Of a stretch of 64,000 bases of DNA, positions 42,137 to 49,444 are shown piece after piece. The position numbers and the translations under genes were made by a program. The notes under the pieces are model-generated. The model made no database searches, had not been told where the DNA came from, and was given only the letters and a program-made list of their open reading frames with translations. How positions within the stretch are numbered: the first letter of the stretch is position 1; each line of letters opens with the position of its first letter. Source of the stretch: Occultella kanbiaonis (GTDB lineage: Bacteria > Actinomycetota > Actinomycetes > Actinomycetales > Beutenbergiaceae); assembly GCF_009708215.1 (NCBI RefSeq), contig NZ_CP046175.1, positions 4,960,001 to 5,024,000 of the forward strand, read 5' to 3'.

Positions 42137-42244
42137 GGGAGGCCGCCACGCGGGCACCGTGTTGCCGATCGGCCCCCGGCACGATTGGCTGTACCCAGTA
42201 CGCGTGCGCGCAACGCGCCGCGAGTCCATGAGAGGTGAGTCACG

Positions 42245-42652
42245 GTGGTTGACAGCAGAACACCCCCGCCCGGAGCCAGTGAACCGTCCATCGGCCAGTT
42301 GGTCGGCAAGCTCACCGAGAACTTCTCGACGCTCGTCCGGGACGAACTCCAGCTCGCCCAGGCCCAGCTGGCCGAGAAGGGCAAGTCCTTCGGCGTGACC
42401 GGCGCGCTCTTCGCCGTCGCCGGGGTGTTCGCCCTCTTCGGTCTCGGCTGGCTCCTCACTGCCGCCATGTTCGGCCTCGCGACCGCGCTGCCGTACTGGG
42501 CCGCCTCCCTGATCGTCGCCGGCGTGGTCCTCCTGATCGCCGCGATCGCCGGCCTGGCCGGACGTGCTGCGCTGAAGAGCGCACCGTCGCCGCAGACGAA
42601 GGAGAATGTGATGAAGGACATCGAGGCCATCAAGGCGGGAGTCAAGTCGTGA
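42245..42652 (+). CDS. Phage-holin-superfamily (Phage_holin_3_6) small membrane protein
   Basis: A 135-residue protein from GTG 42245 (GAGAGGTGA upstream). After a Pro-rich head, SIGQLVGKLTENFSTLVRDELQLAQAQLAEKGK is an amphipathic helix, followed by two membrane helices (FGVTGALFAVAGVFALFGLGWLL and PYWAASLIVAGVVLLIAAIAGLAG). The name comes from a distant holin fold; in actinomycetes these are chromosomal membrane proteins, not phage genes. It overlaps the next DUF3618 gene by GTGA. Pairing of these two families is common and points to an envelope-associated role. Confidence 0.85.
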   Translation: MVDSRTPPPGASEPSIGQLVGKLTENFSTLVRDELQLAQAQLAEKGKSFGVTGALFAVAGVFALFGLGWLLTAAMFGLATALPYWAASLIVAGVVLLIAAIAGLAGRAALKSAPSPQTKENVMKDIEAIKAGVKS

Positions 42653-42957
42653 GCACCGAGCAGGACAAGCCGGAGACCCGCAAGCGCACGGCCGCCGAGA
42701 TCGAGGCGGACCTGCTGCGCACCCGCGCCGAGATCACCAAGAACATGGACGAGCTGACCAGCCGGGTCGACCCGCGCCGTCAGGTGCGTGACCTCAAGGA
42801 TCAGGCCAAGAACCTCGCGGACAACACCACCGAGCAGGCCAAGGCGTTCGCCGGCGACGTGAAGGCCGGTGAGCCCCGAGCGATCGGCATCGTCGGTGCG
42901 GCGGCCGCGGTGGTCGCCGCGATCGTTGGGATCTCGGTCCTGCGGCGCAGTCGCTGA
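42649..42957 (+). CDS. DUF3618 domain protein
   Basis: A 102-residue protein from GTG 42649. The N-terminal half has RTAAEIEADLLRTRAEITKNMDELTSRVDPRRQVRDL, the hallmark of DUF3618, with charged coiled-coil-like helices. A single C-terminal membrane helix (AIGIVGAAAAVVAAIVGISVL) ends in Arg/Ser residues, so it is a tail-anchored type protein. It is translationally coupled to the holin-like gene. Function unknown. Confidence 0.87.
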   Translation: MSTEQDKPETRKRTAAEIEADLLRTRAEITKNMDELTSRVDPRRQVRDLKDQAKNLADNTTEQAKAFAGDVKAGEPRAIGIVGAAAAVVAAIVGISVLRRSR

Positions 42958-43162
42958 CTTCCGGCTGAGCGAGCCGTCCCGGCCGGGGCGGCGCGTTCTC
43001 CGTTAGCGGAATAGCGGTGCCACGGCATCCGTTGCACCAAACGGGTTCGCCCATCGCCACCGTGACAAGGTACGGTGGGTCCCACGACAGATAACCCACT
43101 CCCGGTCGTCACTACGTCCCCGGACGGTGTGACACCGGCACCAAAGCGGAGGGGGTCACGCC

Positions 43163-43354
43163 ATGGGGCGCGGCCGTCAAAAGGCGAAGCAGACCAAGGT
43201 CGCTCGGCAGCTGAAGTACTACAGCCCCGAGACGGACTACAGCGCACTCGAACGTGAGCTGACGAGTCCGACCCAGACCGACCTCGCGGACCGGTACGAC
43301 GTACCGCCCGCTGATGACGAGGACGAGTGGTCGCCGCAGTCGCGGCGCAACTGA
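43163..43354 (+). CDS. DUF3073 family protein
   Basis: A 63-residue basic-to-acidic protein: the N-terminus GRGRQKAKQTKVARQLKYYSPETDYSALERELT is the conserved DUF3073 signature and the tail is acidic (DDEDEW). It is found throughout actinomycetes, commonly close to purM and purF, as here. GGAGGGGGT lies before the ATG. Role unknown; the positive N-terminus might bind nucleic acid, which is only a suggestion. Confidence 0.92.
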   Translation: MGRGRQKAKQTKVARQLKYYSPETDYSALERELTSPTQTDLADRYDVPPADDEDEWSPQSRRN

Positions 43355-43603
43355 TCCACTGAGCGGGGGCGGGCCCGGCGCGCTGGGCCGACGTAGGTAG
43401 GTAGGGCCATCGAGGCGCGCCACCGTCCGGCGGCGGGTGTCGGCAGGTCCGGCGTGCCGTCGCAAGAGCGATGGTCGGGCCGGGTGGTCGGGCCCACGTC
43501 ACGGTGCTGCCCGACGGCGTGGGCGGGCTCGCGTCGGCACGCTGTCAGAGCACTCGAACGCGAGCGAATCGCTACACCATCCCGTGGTGCCTATCCACGT
43601 TGC

Positions 43604-43642
43604 GGTGTGGTCTCGACGTACCCCGTACGTCGGAACCACACC
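43604..43642. repeat. 39-bp imperfect palindrome, copy 1
   Basis: Arms GGTGTGGT...GACGTAC and GTACGTC...ACCACACC pair around a CCC centre; a three-base block in the middle of the arms does not pair. It has the same length and the same conserved blocks (GGTGTG, GACGTAC, GTACGTC, CACACC) as copy 2, 208 bp away. Confidence 0.75.
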
Positions 43643-43811
43643 ATCAGCCGTTGCGCGGGTCACTGTCGCAGCAGCGATGGTGACGGATCTCCGCGGTCCT
43701 CCGGGCGGTCCGCTCGGCGTGGTGAAGGCCAGTGCACAGGTGACCCACGCGCCGTCGGCGACCCGGAGGCCCGCCCGACAGTGCTGCGGGGGGGTGGTGG
43801 CGACCTGTTGG

Positions 43812-43850
43812 GGTGTGAATCTGACGTACCGGGTACGTCAGATTCACACC
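43812..43850. repeat. 39-bp perfect palindrome, copy 2
   Basis: Arms 43812-43830 and 43832-43850 are perfect 19-bp inverse complements around a single central G (arm GGTGTGAATCTGACGTACC). Absence of a loop makes it more like a dyad DNA-binding or cruciform element, or an extragenic palindromic repeat, than a standard terminator. Confidence 0.85.
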
Positions 43851-43929
43851 GCTCCCGCGAATGTTGCGGGCAGGCCTCGCAGGATCTGTCGTTACGCTAC
43901 GACGCGCCGTCAGGTGCTGCGCGCCGGGG

Positions 43930-45054
43930 TCAGGACGTCCGGTAGTCGTTCACGAGTCGAACGCCGCCTCCGTGCACGCCCTTCGTACCGGAGATCACCT
44001 CGGCCGAGGCGTCGGCGTCGAGGTCCTCCGCGGCCGCGATCGTGCCCAGCTCCCACGCGGGCAGCCCGAGTTCGCGGCACCTGGCGAGCGCGGCGTCGAC
44101 CCCGTTCGCGTCGACCACCGCCACCATTCCGACGCCGAGGTTGAGGGTGTTCTGCAGGTCCGTCCAGGGCACCGACCCGAGCCGGCGGACCACGTCGAAC
44201 ACGGGCGGCACCACCCAGGACGACCGGTCAACGGTGGCCACGAGGCCCTCCGGGAGCACCCGGGCCAGGTTCGCCGCGAGCCCGCCGCCGGTGACATGCG
44301 TGAACGCATGCACACCCGCGCCCGGGTCGGCCGCGAGCGCGAGGCAGTCGGCCGCGTAGACGCGGGTCGGCTCGAGCAACTCGGCCCCGAGGGTGCGCCC
44401 GAACTCCGGCACGTCCCGGTCCAGCTCCCACCCGGCGAGCGAGATCACCCGGCGCACGAGCGAGTACCCGTTGGAGTGCAGCCCGCTCGCTCCCAGGGCG
44501 ATCAGCACGTCACCGGCGCGGACCCGCTCCGGGCCGAGCAGCGCGTCGGCCTCCACCACGCCGGTGGCGGCGCCGGCCACGTCGTACTCGTCGGGCTCGA
44601 GCAGGCCGGGGTGCTCGGCGGTCTCGCCGCCGACGAGCGCGGCGCCGGCCACCTCGCAGGCGCCGGCGATGCCACGGACGATGTCGGCGATCCGCTCCGG
44701 GACCACCTTCCCGCAGGCGATGTAGTCCGTCATGAACAGCGGCTTCGCACCGACCACGACGATGTCGTCGATCACCATCCCGACCAGGTCGTAGCCGATG
44801 GTGTGGTGGATGTCCATCGCCTGGGCGATGGCGACCTTGGTGCCGACGCCGTCGGTCGACGTGGCCAGCAGCGGCTTGCGGTACGTCAGCAGGGCGCTGG
44901 CGTCGTACAGGCCGGCGAACCCGCCGACTCCGCCGAGCACCTGCGGCCCGTGCGTGGCCCGCACGGCGTCCTTCATCAGTTCCACGGCCTTGTCACCGGC
45001 GTGCGTGTCCACACCGGCGGAGGCGTACGTGACCGGGGCGGCCTGGTCGCTCAC
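43930..45054 (-). CDS. purM: Phosphoribosylformylglycinamidine cyclo-ligase
   Basis: A 374-residue AIR synthetase, fifth step of purine synthesis, ATP-dependent. Motifs: YASAGVDTHAGDKAVELMK, LLATSTDGVGTKVAIAQ, DIVVVGAKPLFMTDYIACGK, GAALVGGETAEHPGL and FTHVTGGGLAANLARVLP. The start is the GTG at 45054, inside the purF stop (GTGA), rather than the upstream in-frame codon at 45432 which would run through purF. It is co-transcribed with purF on the minus strand. The C-terminus ends in a short Gly/His tail near the non-coding region. Confidence 0.96.
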   Translation of the reverse strand: MSDQAAPVTYASAGVDTHAGDKAVELMKDAVRATHGPQVLGGVGGFAGLYDASALLTYRKPLLATSTDGVGTKVAIAQAMDIHHTIGYDLVGMVIDDIVVVGAKPLFMTDYIACGKVVPERIADIVRGIAGACEVAGAALVGGETAEHPGLLEPDEYDVAGAATGVVEADALLGPERVRAGDVLIALGASGLHSNGYSLVRRVISLAGWELDRDVPEFGRTLGAELLEPTRVYAADCLALAADPGAGVHAFTHVTGGGLAANLARVLPEGLVATVDRSSWVVPPVFDVVRRLGSVPWTDLQNTLNLGVGMVAVVDANGVDAALARCRELGLPAWELGTIAAAEDLDADASAEVISGTKGVHGGGVRLVNDYRTS

Positions 45055-46652
45055 GGGTGCATCAGCGCCCCGGCGCCACCGCTCGCGACCGTGAGCGAGG
45101 TGAGTCCGTCCTCCGGTGCGCCGAGCCTGTGCTCGGGGCCGAGGCCGTCGCCGGGGCCGGGGCCGGGGCCGGGGCCGTCCAGGATCGGCAGTTGGGTCTG
45201 CTCGGACAGTTGCACGGAAGCGCCGTACTCGGAGATCTCGATCGGGTACTTCCCGGTGAAGCACGCCGCGCAGAGCTTGGACTCCGGCTGCTCCGTCGCC
45301 CGGATCATGCCCTCGAGACTGATGTAGCCGAGCGAGTCCGCACCGAGACCGTGGCCGATCTCGTCCACGCTCAGGCCGTTCGCGATCAGTTCGGCCCGGG
45401 TCGCGAAGTCGATGCCGTAGAAGCACGGCCACTTCACCGGCGGCGAGGAGATCCGGATGTGCACCTCGGCGGCCCCCGCCTCGCGCAGCATCCGCACGAG
45501 CGCACGCTGGGTGTTGCCGCGCACGATCGAGTCGTCCACGACCACCAGGCGCTTGCCGGCGATGACCTCGCGCAGCGGGTTCAGCTTGAGCCGGATGCCG
45601 AGCTGGCGGATGGTCTGGCTCGGCTGGATGAAGGTGCGGCCCACGTAGGCGTTCTTGGTGAGCCCCTGCGCGAACGGGATGCCGGACTCTCCTGCGTAGC
45701 CGATGGCCGCGGGGGTGCCGGACTCCGGCACCGGGATCACCAGATCCGCGTCCACCGGGTGCTCCTTCGCGAGCGCGCGGCCCATCGCCACCCGGGCGGC
45801 GTTCACCGACTTGCCGGCGATCGCCGTGTCCGGCCGGGCCAGGTACACGTACTCGAACACGCAGCCCTTCGGTGCCGCCTCGGCGAACCGCTGCGTGCGC
45901 AGCCCGTCCTCGTCGATGACGATCAGCTCACCGGGCTCCACCTCGCGCACGAACGAGGCGCCCACGATGTCCAGCGCCGCGGTCTCCGAGGCGACGACCC
46001 AGCCGCGCTCCAGCCTGCCCAGCACCAGCGGGCGGACCCCCTGCGGGTCGCGCGCGGCGTAGAGGGCGTGCTCGTCCATGAACGCGAGCGAGAACGCGCC
46101 ACGCACCCGCGGCAGCACCTCGGCCGCCGTCATCTCGAGCGTGTGCTCGGGGTCTCCCGAGAGCAGCGCGGTGAGCACCATCGTGTCGGAGGCTCCGCCG
46201 TCGAGCAGCTTCTTGCGCTGCTCCGGCCCGTAGCGCTCGCCGACGAGGGTGATGAGCTCGCCCGTGTTGGTCAGGTTGCCGTTGTGTCCGAGGGCCACGG
46301 TGCCCGACGACGTCGGCCCGAGGGTCGGCTGCGCGTTCTCCCAGGTGCTCGCGCCGGTCGTGGAGTAGCGGGCGTGGCCGAGCGCGATGTGACCGGTGAG
46401 CGTCCGCAGCGACATGTCGTCGAAGACCTGGGACACCAGGCCCATGTCCTTGTAGACGAGGATCTGCTGACCGTTGCTGGTCGCGATCCCGGCCGACTCC
46501 TGGCCGCGGTGCTGCAGGGCGTAGAGCCCGAAGTAGGTGAGCTTCGCCACCTCCTCACCCGGGGCCCAGACCCCGAAGACGCCACAAGCGTCCTGAGGGC
46601 CCTTCTCGCCTGGGAGGAGTTCATGCGACAGCCGACCATCTCCGCGTACCAC
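45051..46652 (-). CDS. purF: Amidophosphoribosyltransferase
   Basis: A 533-residue enzyme for the first committed step of purine synthesis (PRPP plus glutamine to phosphoribosylamine). A 22-residue propeptide precedes the N-terminal nucleophile in QDACGVFGVWAPG, as in the processed Bacillus/actinobacterial class. The glutaminase domain shows YFGLYALQHRGQESAG and GHARYSTTG; the PRPP site is RLVVVDDSIVRGNTQ; cluster-type cysteines appear in SKLCAACFTGKYP. The C-terminus carries an extra GPGPGPGPGDG low-complexity tail. GTG 46652 is the start; the first codons VRGDGRLSHELLPGEKGPQDACG match relatives. Confidence 0.96.
   Translation of the reverse strand: MVRGDGRLSHELLPGEKGPQDACGVFGVWAPGEEVAKLTYFGLYALQHRGQESAGIATSNGQQILVYKDMGLVSQVFDDMSLRTLTGHIALGHARYSTTGASTWENAQPTLGPTSSGTVALGHNGNLTNTGELITLVGERYGPEQRKKLLDGGASDTMVLTALLSGDPEHTLEMTAAEVLPRVRGAFSLAFMDEHALYAARDPQGVRPLVLGRLERGWVVASETAALDIVGASFVREVEPGELIVIDEDGLRTQRFAEAAPKGCVFEYVYLARPDTAIAGKSVNAARVAMGRALAKEHPVDADLVIPVPESGTPAAIGYAGESGIPFAQGLTKNAYVGRTFIQPSQTIRQLGIRLKLNPLREVIAGKRLVVVDDSIVRGNTQRALVRMLREAGAAEVHIRISSPPVKWPCFYGIDFATRAELIANGLSVDEIGHGLGADSLGYISLEGMIRATEQPESKLCAACFTGKYPIEISEYGASVQLSEQTQLPILDGPGPGPGPGDGLGPEHRLGAPEDGLTSLTVASGGAGALMHP
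45151..45176. repeat. CCGGGG hexanucleotide repeat in purF
   Basis: Four perfect tandem CCGGGG units plus CC lie in the 3' part of purF and encode alternating Gly-Pro on the minus strand. Units of six keep frame, so slippage would change the tail length without breaking the gene. Confidence 0.8.
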
Positions 46653-46707
46653 GCGCCTATCGTCCCACAGGCGCCCGGCGTCGCGAACTCCGGAGCACGA
46701 GCTGCCC

Positions 46708-48264
46708 TCAGTCGGTGACGAGCTCGAACCGGACGTCCCGTGAGCCCGGGTCCGCGACGGTCAGGCGGATGCGCACGGACTCGCCGAGCGGCAGGTTCGC
46801 GCCCGTCACCGTCGCGCGGACGGCCGGGTCGGCGAGCACCACGGTGCCCTCCTGCACAACGGCCGGTACGACGGCGGAGGTTGCGTCCGCTGCTTTGGCG
46901 TCGCCTCCGCGGTCGGTTGCGTTCGTGCCGCTCGCGCCAGCGGTCGCGTTGCCGCCGTTGTTCGCGTTCCTGCCGTTGCGGCGCTCGTTCAGGTCGACGA
47001 TCACGCCGTCGAAGGTCTCCCCCACCCGGGGCTGCAGCAGCACCGCCTCGATGAGGTCCACGCAGGCCCGTTCGTAGGAGTTCGCGCGCTGACCGGACCG
47101 GCTCATGATCTTGGGGAGCCCCGGCAGCGCCTCGCGAACCCAGTCCGGCACGTCGGTCCCGGCCGTGGCCGCGAGGCACACCTCGAGCCCGTACCGGTCC
47201 ACCAACCGGCGCAGCGGCGCGGTGACGTGGGCGTACTCGGCGGCGATCGCGGCGTGCTCGGACGTCGGGGGCAGTTCCCCGTCGAAGGCGAGGTAGCCGG
47301 CGCCCCGGAACAGGGACGTCGCCTCCTGGGCGAACGCGGCGTGGGCCGGCACGGCCGCATCGAGGGTCGCCAGCAGGTCGCCGTAGGAGGCGTCGGCCGG
47401 CCAGTCGATGCCGAGACCGTGCGCAGCCCGGCGCAGCCGTTTCACGTCGCGAGGGTCGGCCTGCTCCAGGGTGCGGAAGATCCCGGCCCGCTTGCCCCGC
47501 ATGAGGCTCGCCGCGGCGATCCCGGTCAGCAGGGAGATCTGCGCGTTCCACTCCTCGACCGGCAACGTGGCGCGGTATTCGAGGCGGTAGCCGCCGTCGT
47601 CGACGTCGACCTCCTGCTCGGGGATCTCCAGGGACACCCCGCCACGGGCGCGCTCCCGCTCCTGGCGCAGCCCGCCGACCACGGCAAGCAGGGCGAGGGA
47701 GTCGCTCGCGGTGCCGGCGTCGATGCGCTCCTGGACCTCGTCGTAGGTGAGCTGCTCGCGGCTGCGCACCCGGGCCCGGTGGACCTTCGCCGACGTGATC
47801 TCTCCGGTGGCATCGAGGACGATCTCCCACAGGCAGGCGGGCCGTTCGACGTTCTCGAGCAGGCTCGCGGCACCCTCGGAGAGCACCGGCGGGTGCAGCG
47901 TGATCGAGCCGTCCGGGCCGTAGAACGTCACGCCGCGGTCGGCGAGCTCGGTGTCGATGGCGCCGCCCGGCGTCACGAACGACGCCGGGTCCGCGATCGC
48001 GTACCGGACCAGGTAACCGTCCCCCTGGCGGGCCAGGTGCAGCGCCTGGTCGAGGTCCTTCGCGCCGGGCGGGTCGATCGTCACGAACTCGACGTCCGTG
48101 GCGTCCAGGCCACCCGTCGGTGCCGCCGCGGCCGCGACCTCGGCCTCGGCGACCGCGTCCTCGCTGAACGGTCCGGGGACCTCCAGTTCCTTGCGGATCT
48201 CGGCGAGTGCCGGTCCCACGGTCTGGGTGGCCGCGGAATCGAGGTGAACGGTTCGTCGGGGCAC
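46708..48264 (-). CDS. RNB domain ribonuclease (RNase II/R family)
   Basis: A 518-residue exoribonuclease-like protein. The RNB active site is visible as FVTIDPPGAKDLDQALHL with its metal-binding aspartates, followed by YLVRYAIADPASFV, FYGPDGSITLHPPVLSEGAASLLE and TAPLRRLVDRYG. It lacks the long N-terminal cold-shock domains of RNase R and has an Ala/Asn-rich C-terminal linker before a final beta segment that may be a reduced S1 domain. GTG 48264 has AGAGGAG at good spacing and starts with VPRRTVHLD as in relatives. It is on the same strand as purF, after a 55-bp gap. Confidence 0.9.
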   Translation of the reverse strand: MPRRTVHLDSAATQTVGPALAEIRKELEVPGPFSEDAVAEAEVAAAAAPTGGLDATDVEFVTIDPPGAKDLDQALHLARQGDGYLVRYAIADPASFVTPGGAIDTELADRGVTFYGPDGSITLHPPVLSEGAASLLENVERPACLWEIVLDATGEITSAKVHRARVRSREQLTYDEVQERIDAGTASDSLALLAVVGGLRQERERARGGVSLEIPEQEVDVDDGGYRLEYRATLPVEEWNAQISLLTGIAAASLMRGKRAGIFRTLEQADPRDVKRLRRAAHGLGIDWPADASYGDLLATLDAAVPAHAAFAQEATSLFRGAGYLAFDGELPPTSEHAAIAAEYAHVTAPLRRLVDRYGLEVCLAATAGTDVPDWVREALPGLPKIMSRSGQRANSYERACVDLIEAVLLQPRVGETFDGVIVDLNERRNGRNANNGGNATAGASGTNATDRGGDAKAADATSAVVPAVVQEGTVVLADPAVRATVTGANLPLGESVRIRLTVADPGSRDVRFELVTD

Positions 48265-48320
48265 GTCGGGCTCCTCTGGATCGGGTCGGTGCTGCGGTGC
48301 TCCAGCGGCCGCGGCCGGAG

Positions 48321-48851
48321 TCAGTGCTGGTCGGCGTCCAGGTGACGCTTGCTGGTCCGATCCAACAGCACCGCGATCAGGCACGCGACCAGAGCGCCGA
48401 ACGGGGCGAGCATCGCCATCAGCAGGATGAACATGCCGCCCCGGTCGAGGTACTCGGTCGGTTCGCCGAGCCGGGACAAGGCGAAGGCGATGATGATCCC
48501 GAGGGCGACGCCGAAGCCGGCGAACCGGCCGAACCGGGGCGCCCGGCGGACGTGGCTCCGGTCGGCGATCGCGGCCAGGTCGAGGTCGGTGGTGTCCGAG
48601 ACCTGCTCGGCGGACTCCGCCCAGGCCGGCGCCGGCTCGTCGTCGGCTGGATCGGCCGGATCGGCGCCGTCGGCGGCGTCTGCGCCGTCGTCGGGCTGCT
48701 GGGCGACCACGTCGGAGTCCAGCACCGCCGGCTGGTCGACCGGAGCCTCACCACCCTCCGCCGCGACCGGGGTGGGCATGACCGAGGGGACGGGCGGGAC
48801 CGGCTCCCGTTCGCCGTCGGGCTCGGTGTCGCCCTGTTCCAACGTGCTCAT
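48321..48851 (-). CDS. Hypothetical two-helix membrane protein with acidic N-terminus
   Basis: A 176-residue protein. Residues 1-95 are Asp/Glu/Ala/Pro-rich and probably disordered. Two membrane helices follow: FAGFGVALGIIIAFALSRL and GGMFILLMAMLAPFGALVACLIAVLLDR, with a short basic-acidic end (TSKRHLDADQH). The topology places both termini on the same side. No known domain is recognised; similar proteins are found next to purF/RNase genes in actinomycetes. ATG 48851 is chosen because the sequence upstream is out of character. Confidence 0.75.
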   Translation of the reverse strand: MSTLEQGDTEPDGEREPVPPVPSVMPTPVAAEGGEAPVDQPAVLDSDVVAQQPDDGADAADGADPADPADDEPAPAWAESAEQVSDTTDLDLAAIADRSHVRRAPRFGRFAGFGVALGIIIAFALSRLGEPTEYLDRGGMFILLMAMLAPFGALVACLIAVLLDRTSKRHLDADQH

Positions 48852-48917
48852 GCCGGAGACGTTACCCGCCTGGAATGGGACCGGAGGACGCGGGCGCACT
48901 CCACGTCGGGCTACCCG

Positions 48918-49277
48918 TCAGAACAGCGGGAGCACGGCGCTCAGGTCCGCGCGCTGCCCGGAGGCTCTGACCCGGCCCGACGCGACGCCGTCGGCCCAGG
49001 TCAGTTCGCCCGTGGCCAGGCCGAGCCAGGTCTGCGGATCCATCTCCACCACATTCGGCGGGGTGCCGCGCGTGTGCCGTGGTCCCTCGATGGCCTGCAC
49101 CACCCCGGCCGGTGGGACCCGCACCTCGACGGAGTTGCCGGGCGCCACCTCACCGAGTTCCTCGAGGCTGTACCGCACCGCGGTGCGCACGTCGGCCGGC
49201 GCGGACTGCGCTCCGTCGGCCCGCCACGCGGACAGTGCCGCCTCGCCCTGCTCGGTGCCGATCCGCCGTCGTGCCAT
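48918..49277 (-). CDS. Sterol carrier (SCP2-like) family protein
   Basis: A 119-residue protein. ARRRIGTEQGEAALSAWRADGA leads to VRTAVRYSLEELGEVAPGNSVEVRVPPAGVVQAIEGPRHTRGTPPNVVEMDPQTWLGLATGELTWADGVASGRVRASGQRADLSAVLPLF, which matches the SCP2-like family found beside purF in actinomycetes. The family probably binds a hydrophobic ligand; no catalytic residue is evident. ATG 49277 is preferred over an upstream in-frame start by similarity. It ends the purine-side block before the large nuclease gene. Confidence 0.8.
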   Translation of the reverse strand: MARRRIGTEQGEAALSAWRADGAQSAPADVRTAVRYSLEELGEVAPGNSVEVRVPPAGVVQAIEGPRHTRGTPPNVVEMDPQTWLGLATGELTWADGVASGRVRASGQRADLSAVLPLF

Positions 49278-49352
49278 GGCAGAGAACCTACCCGTCCTCC
49301 CGCCGGCCCTCGGCCCGCTCAACCCTCACGAGCGTTCGCTGCTGCTGAACGA

Positions 49353-49398
49353 CCGGACGCCCGGTCCCACACCTCGCGGTGCGGGACCGGGCGTCCGG
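49353..49398 (-). terminator. Strong hairpin after the nuclease gene
   Basis: Arms 49353-49372 and 49379-49398 pair over 20 positions with one mismatch, loop CTCGCG. It lies about 47 bp past the stop of the minus-strand nuclease gene and is the likely terminator. Confidence 0.7.
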
Positions 49399-49444
49399 CT
49401 CTGCCTACCGGGCTAGGGCCTCCAGGAGGCCCGGCCCGGGCTCA

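Larger units (their letters stand above)
43355..43929. other. 575-bp non-coding region with two related palindromes
   Basis: No plausible coding frame is seen between the convergent DUF3073 and purM genes. Open frames here show composition unlike the neighbours. The region holds two 39-bp palindromes at 43604-43642 and 43812-43850, listed separately. The sequence between them contains no other obvious structure. Confidence 0.6.

Noticed and set aside
39410-42229. Very long minus-strand open frame opposite the FtsX permease gene
   Set aside because: It is the antisense of a strongly coding high-GC gene; the translation is His/Asp/Gly-rich without domains.
42158-42244. Riboswitch or leader RNA before the holin-like gene
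   Set aside because: Too short and no conserved fold could be recognised.
42245-42652. Phage remnant suggested by a holin-family match
   Set aside because: No other phage gene is near; this family is a normal chromosomal membrane protein in actinomycetes and is coupled to a DUF3618 gene.
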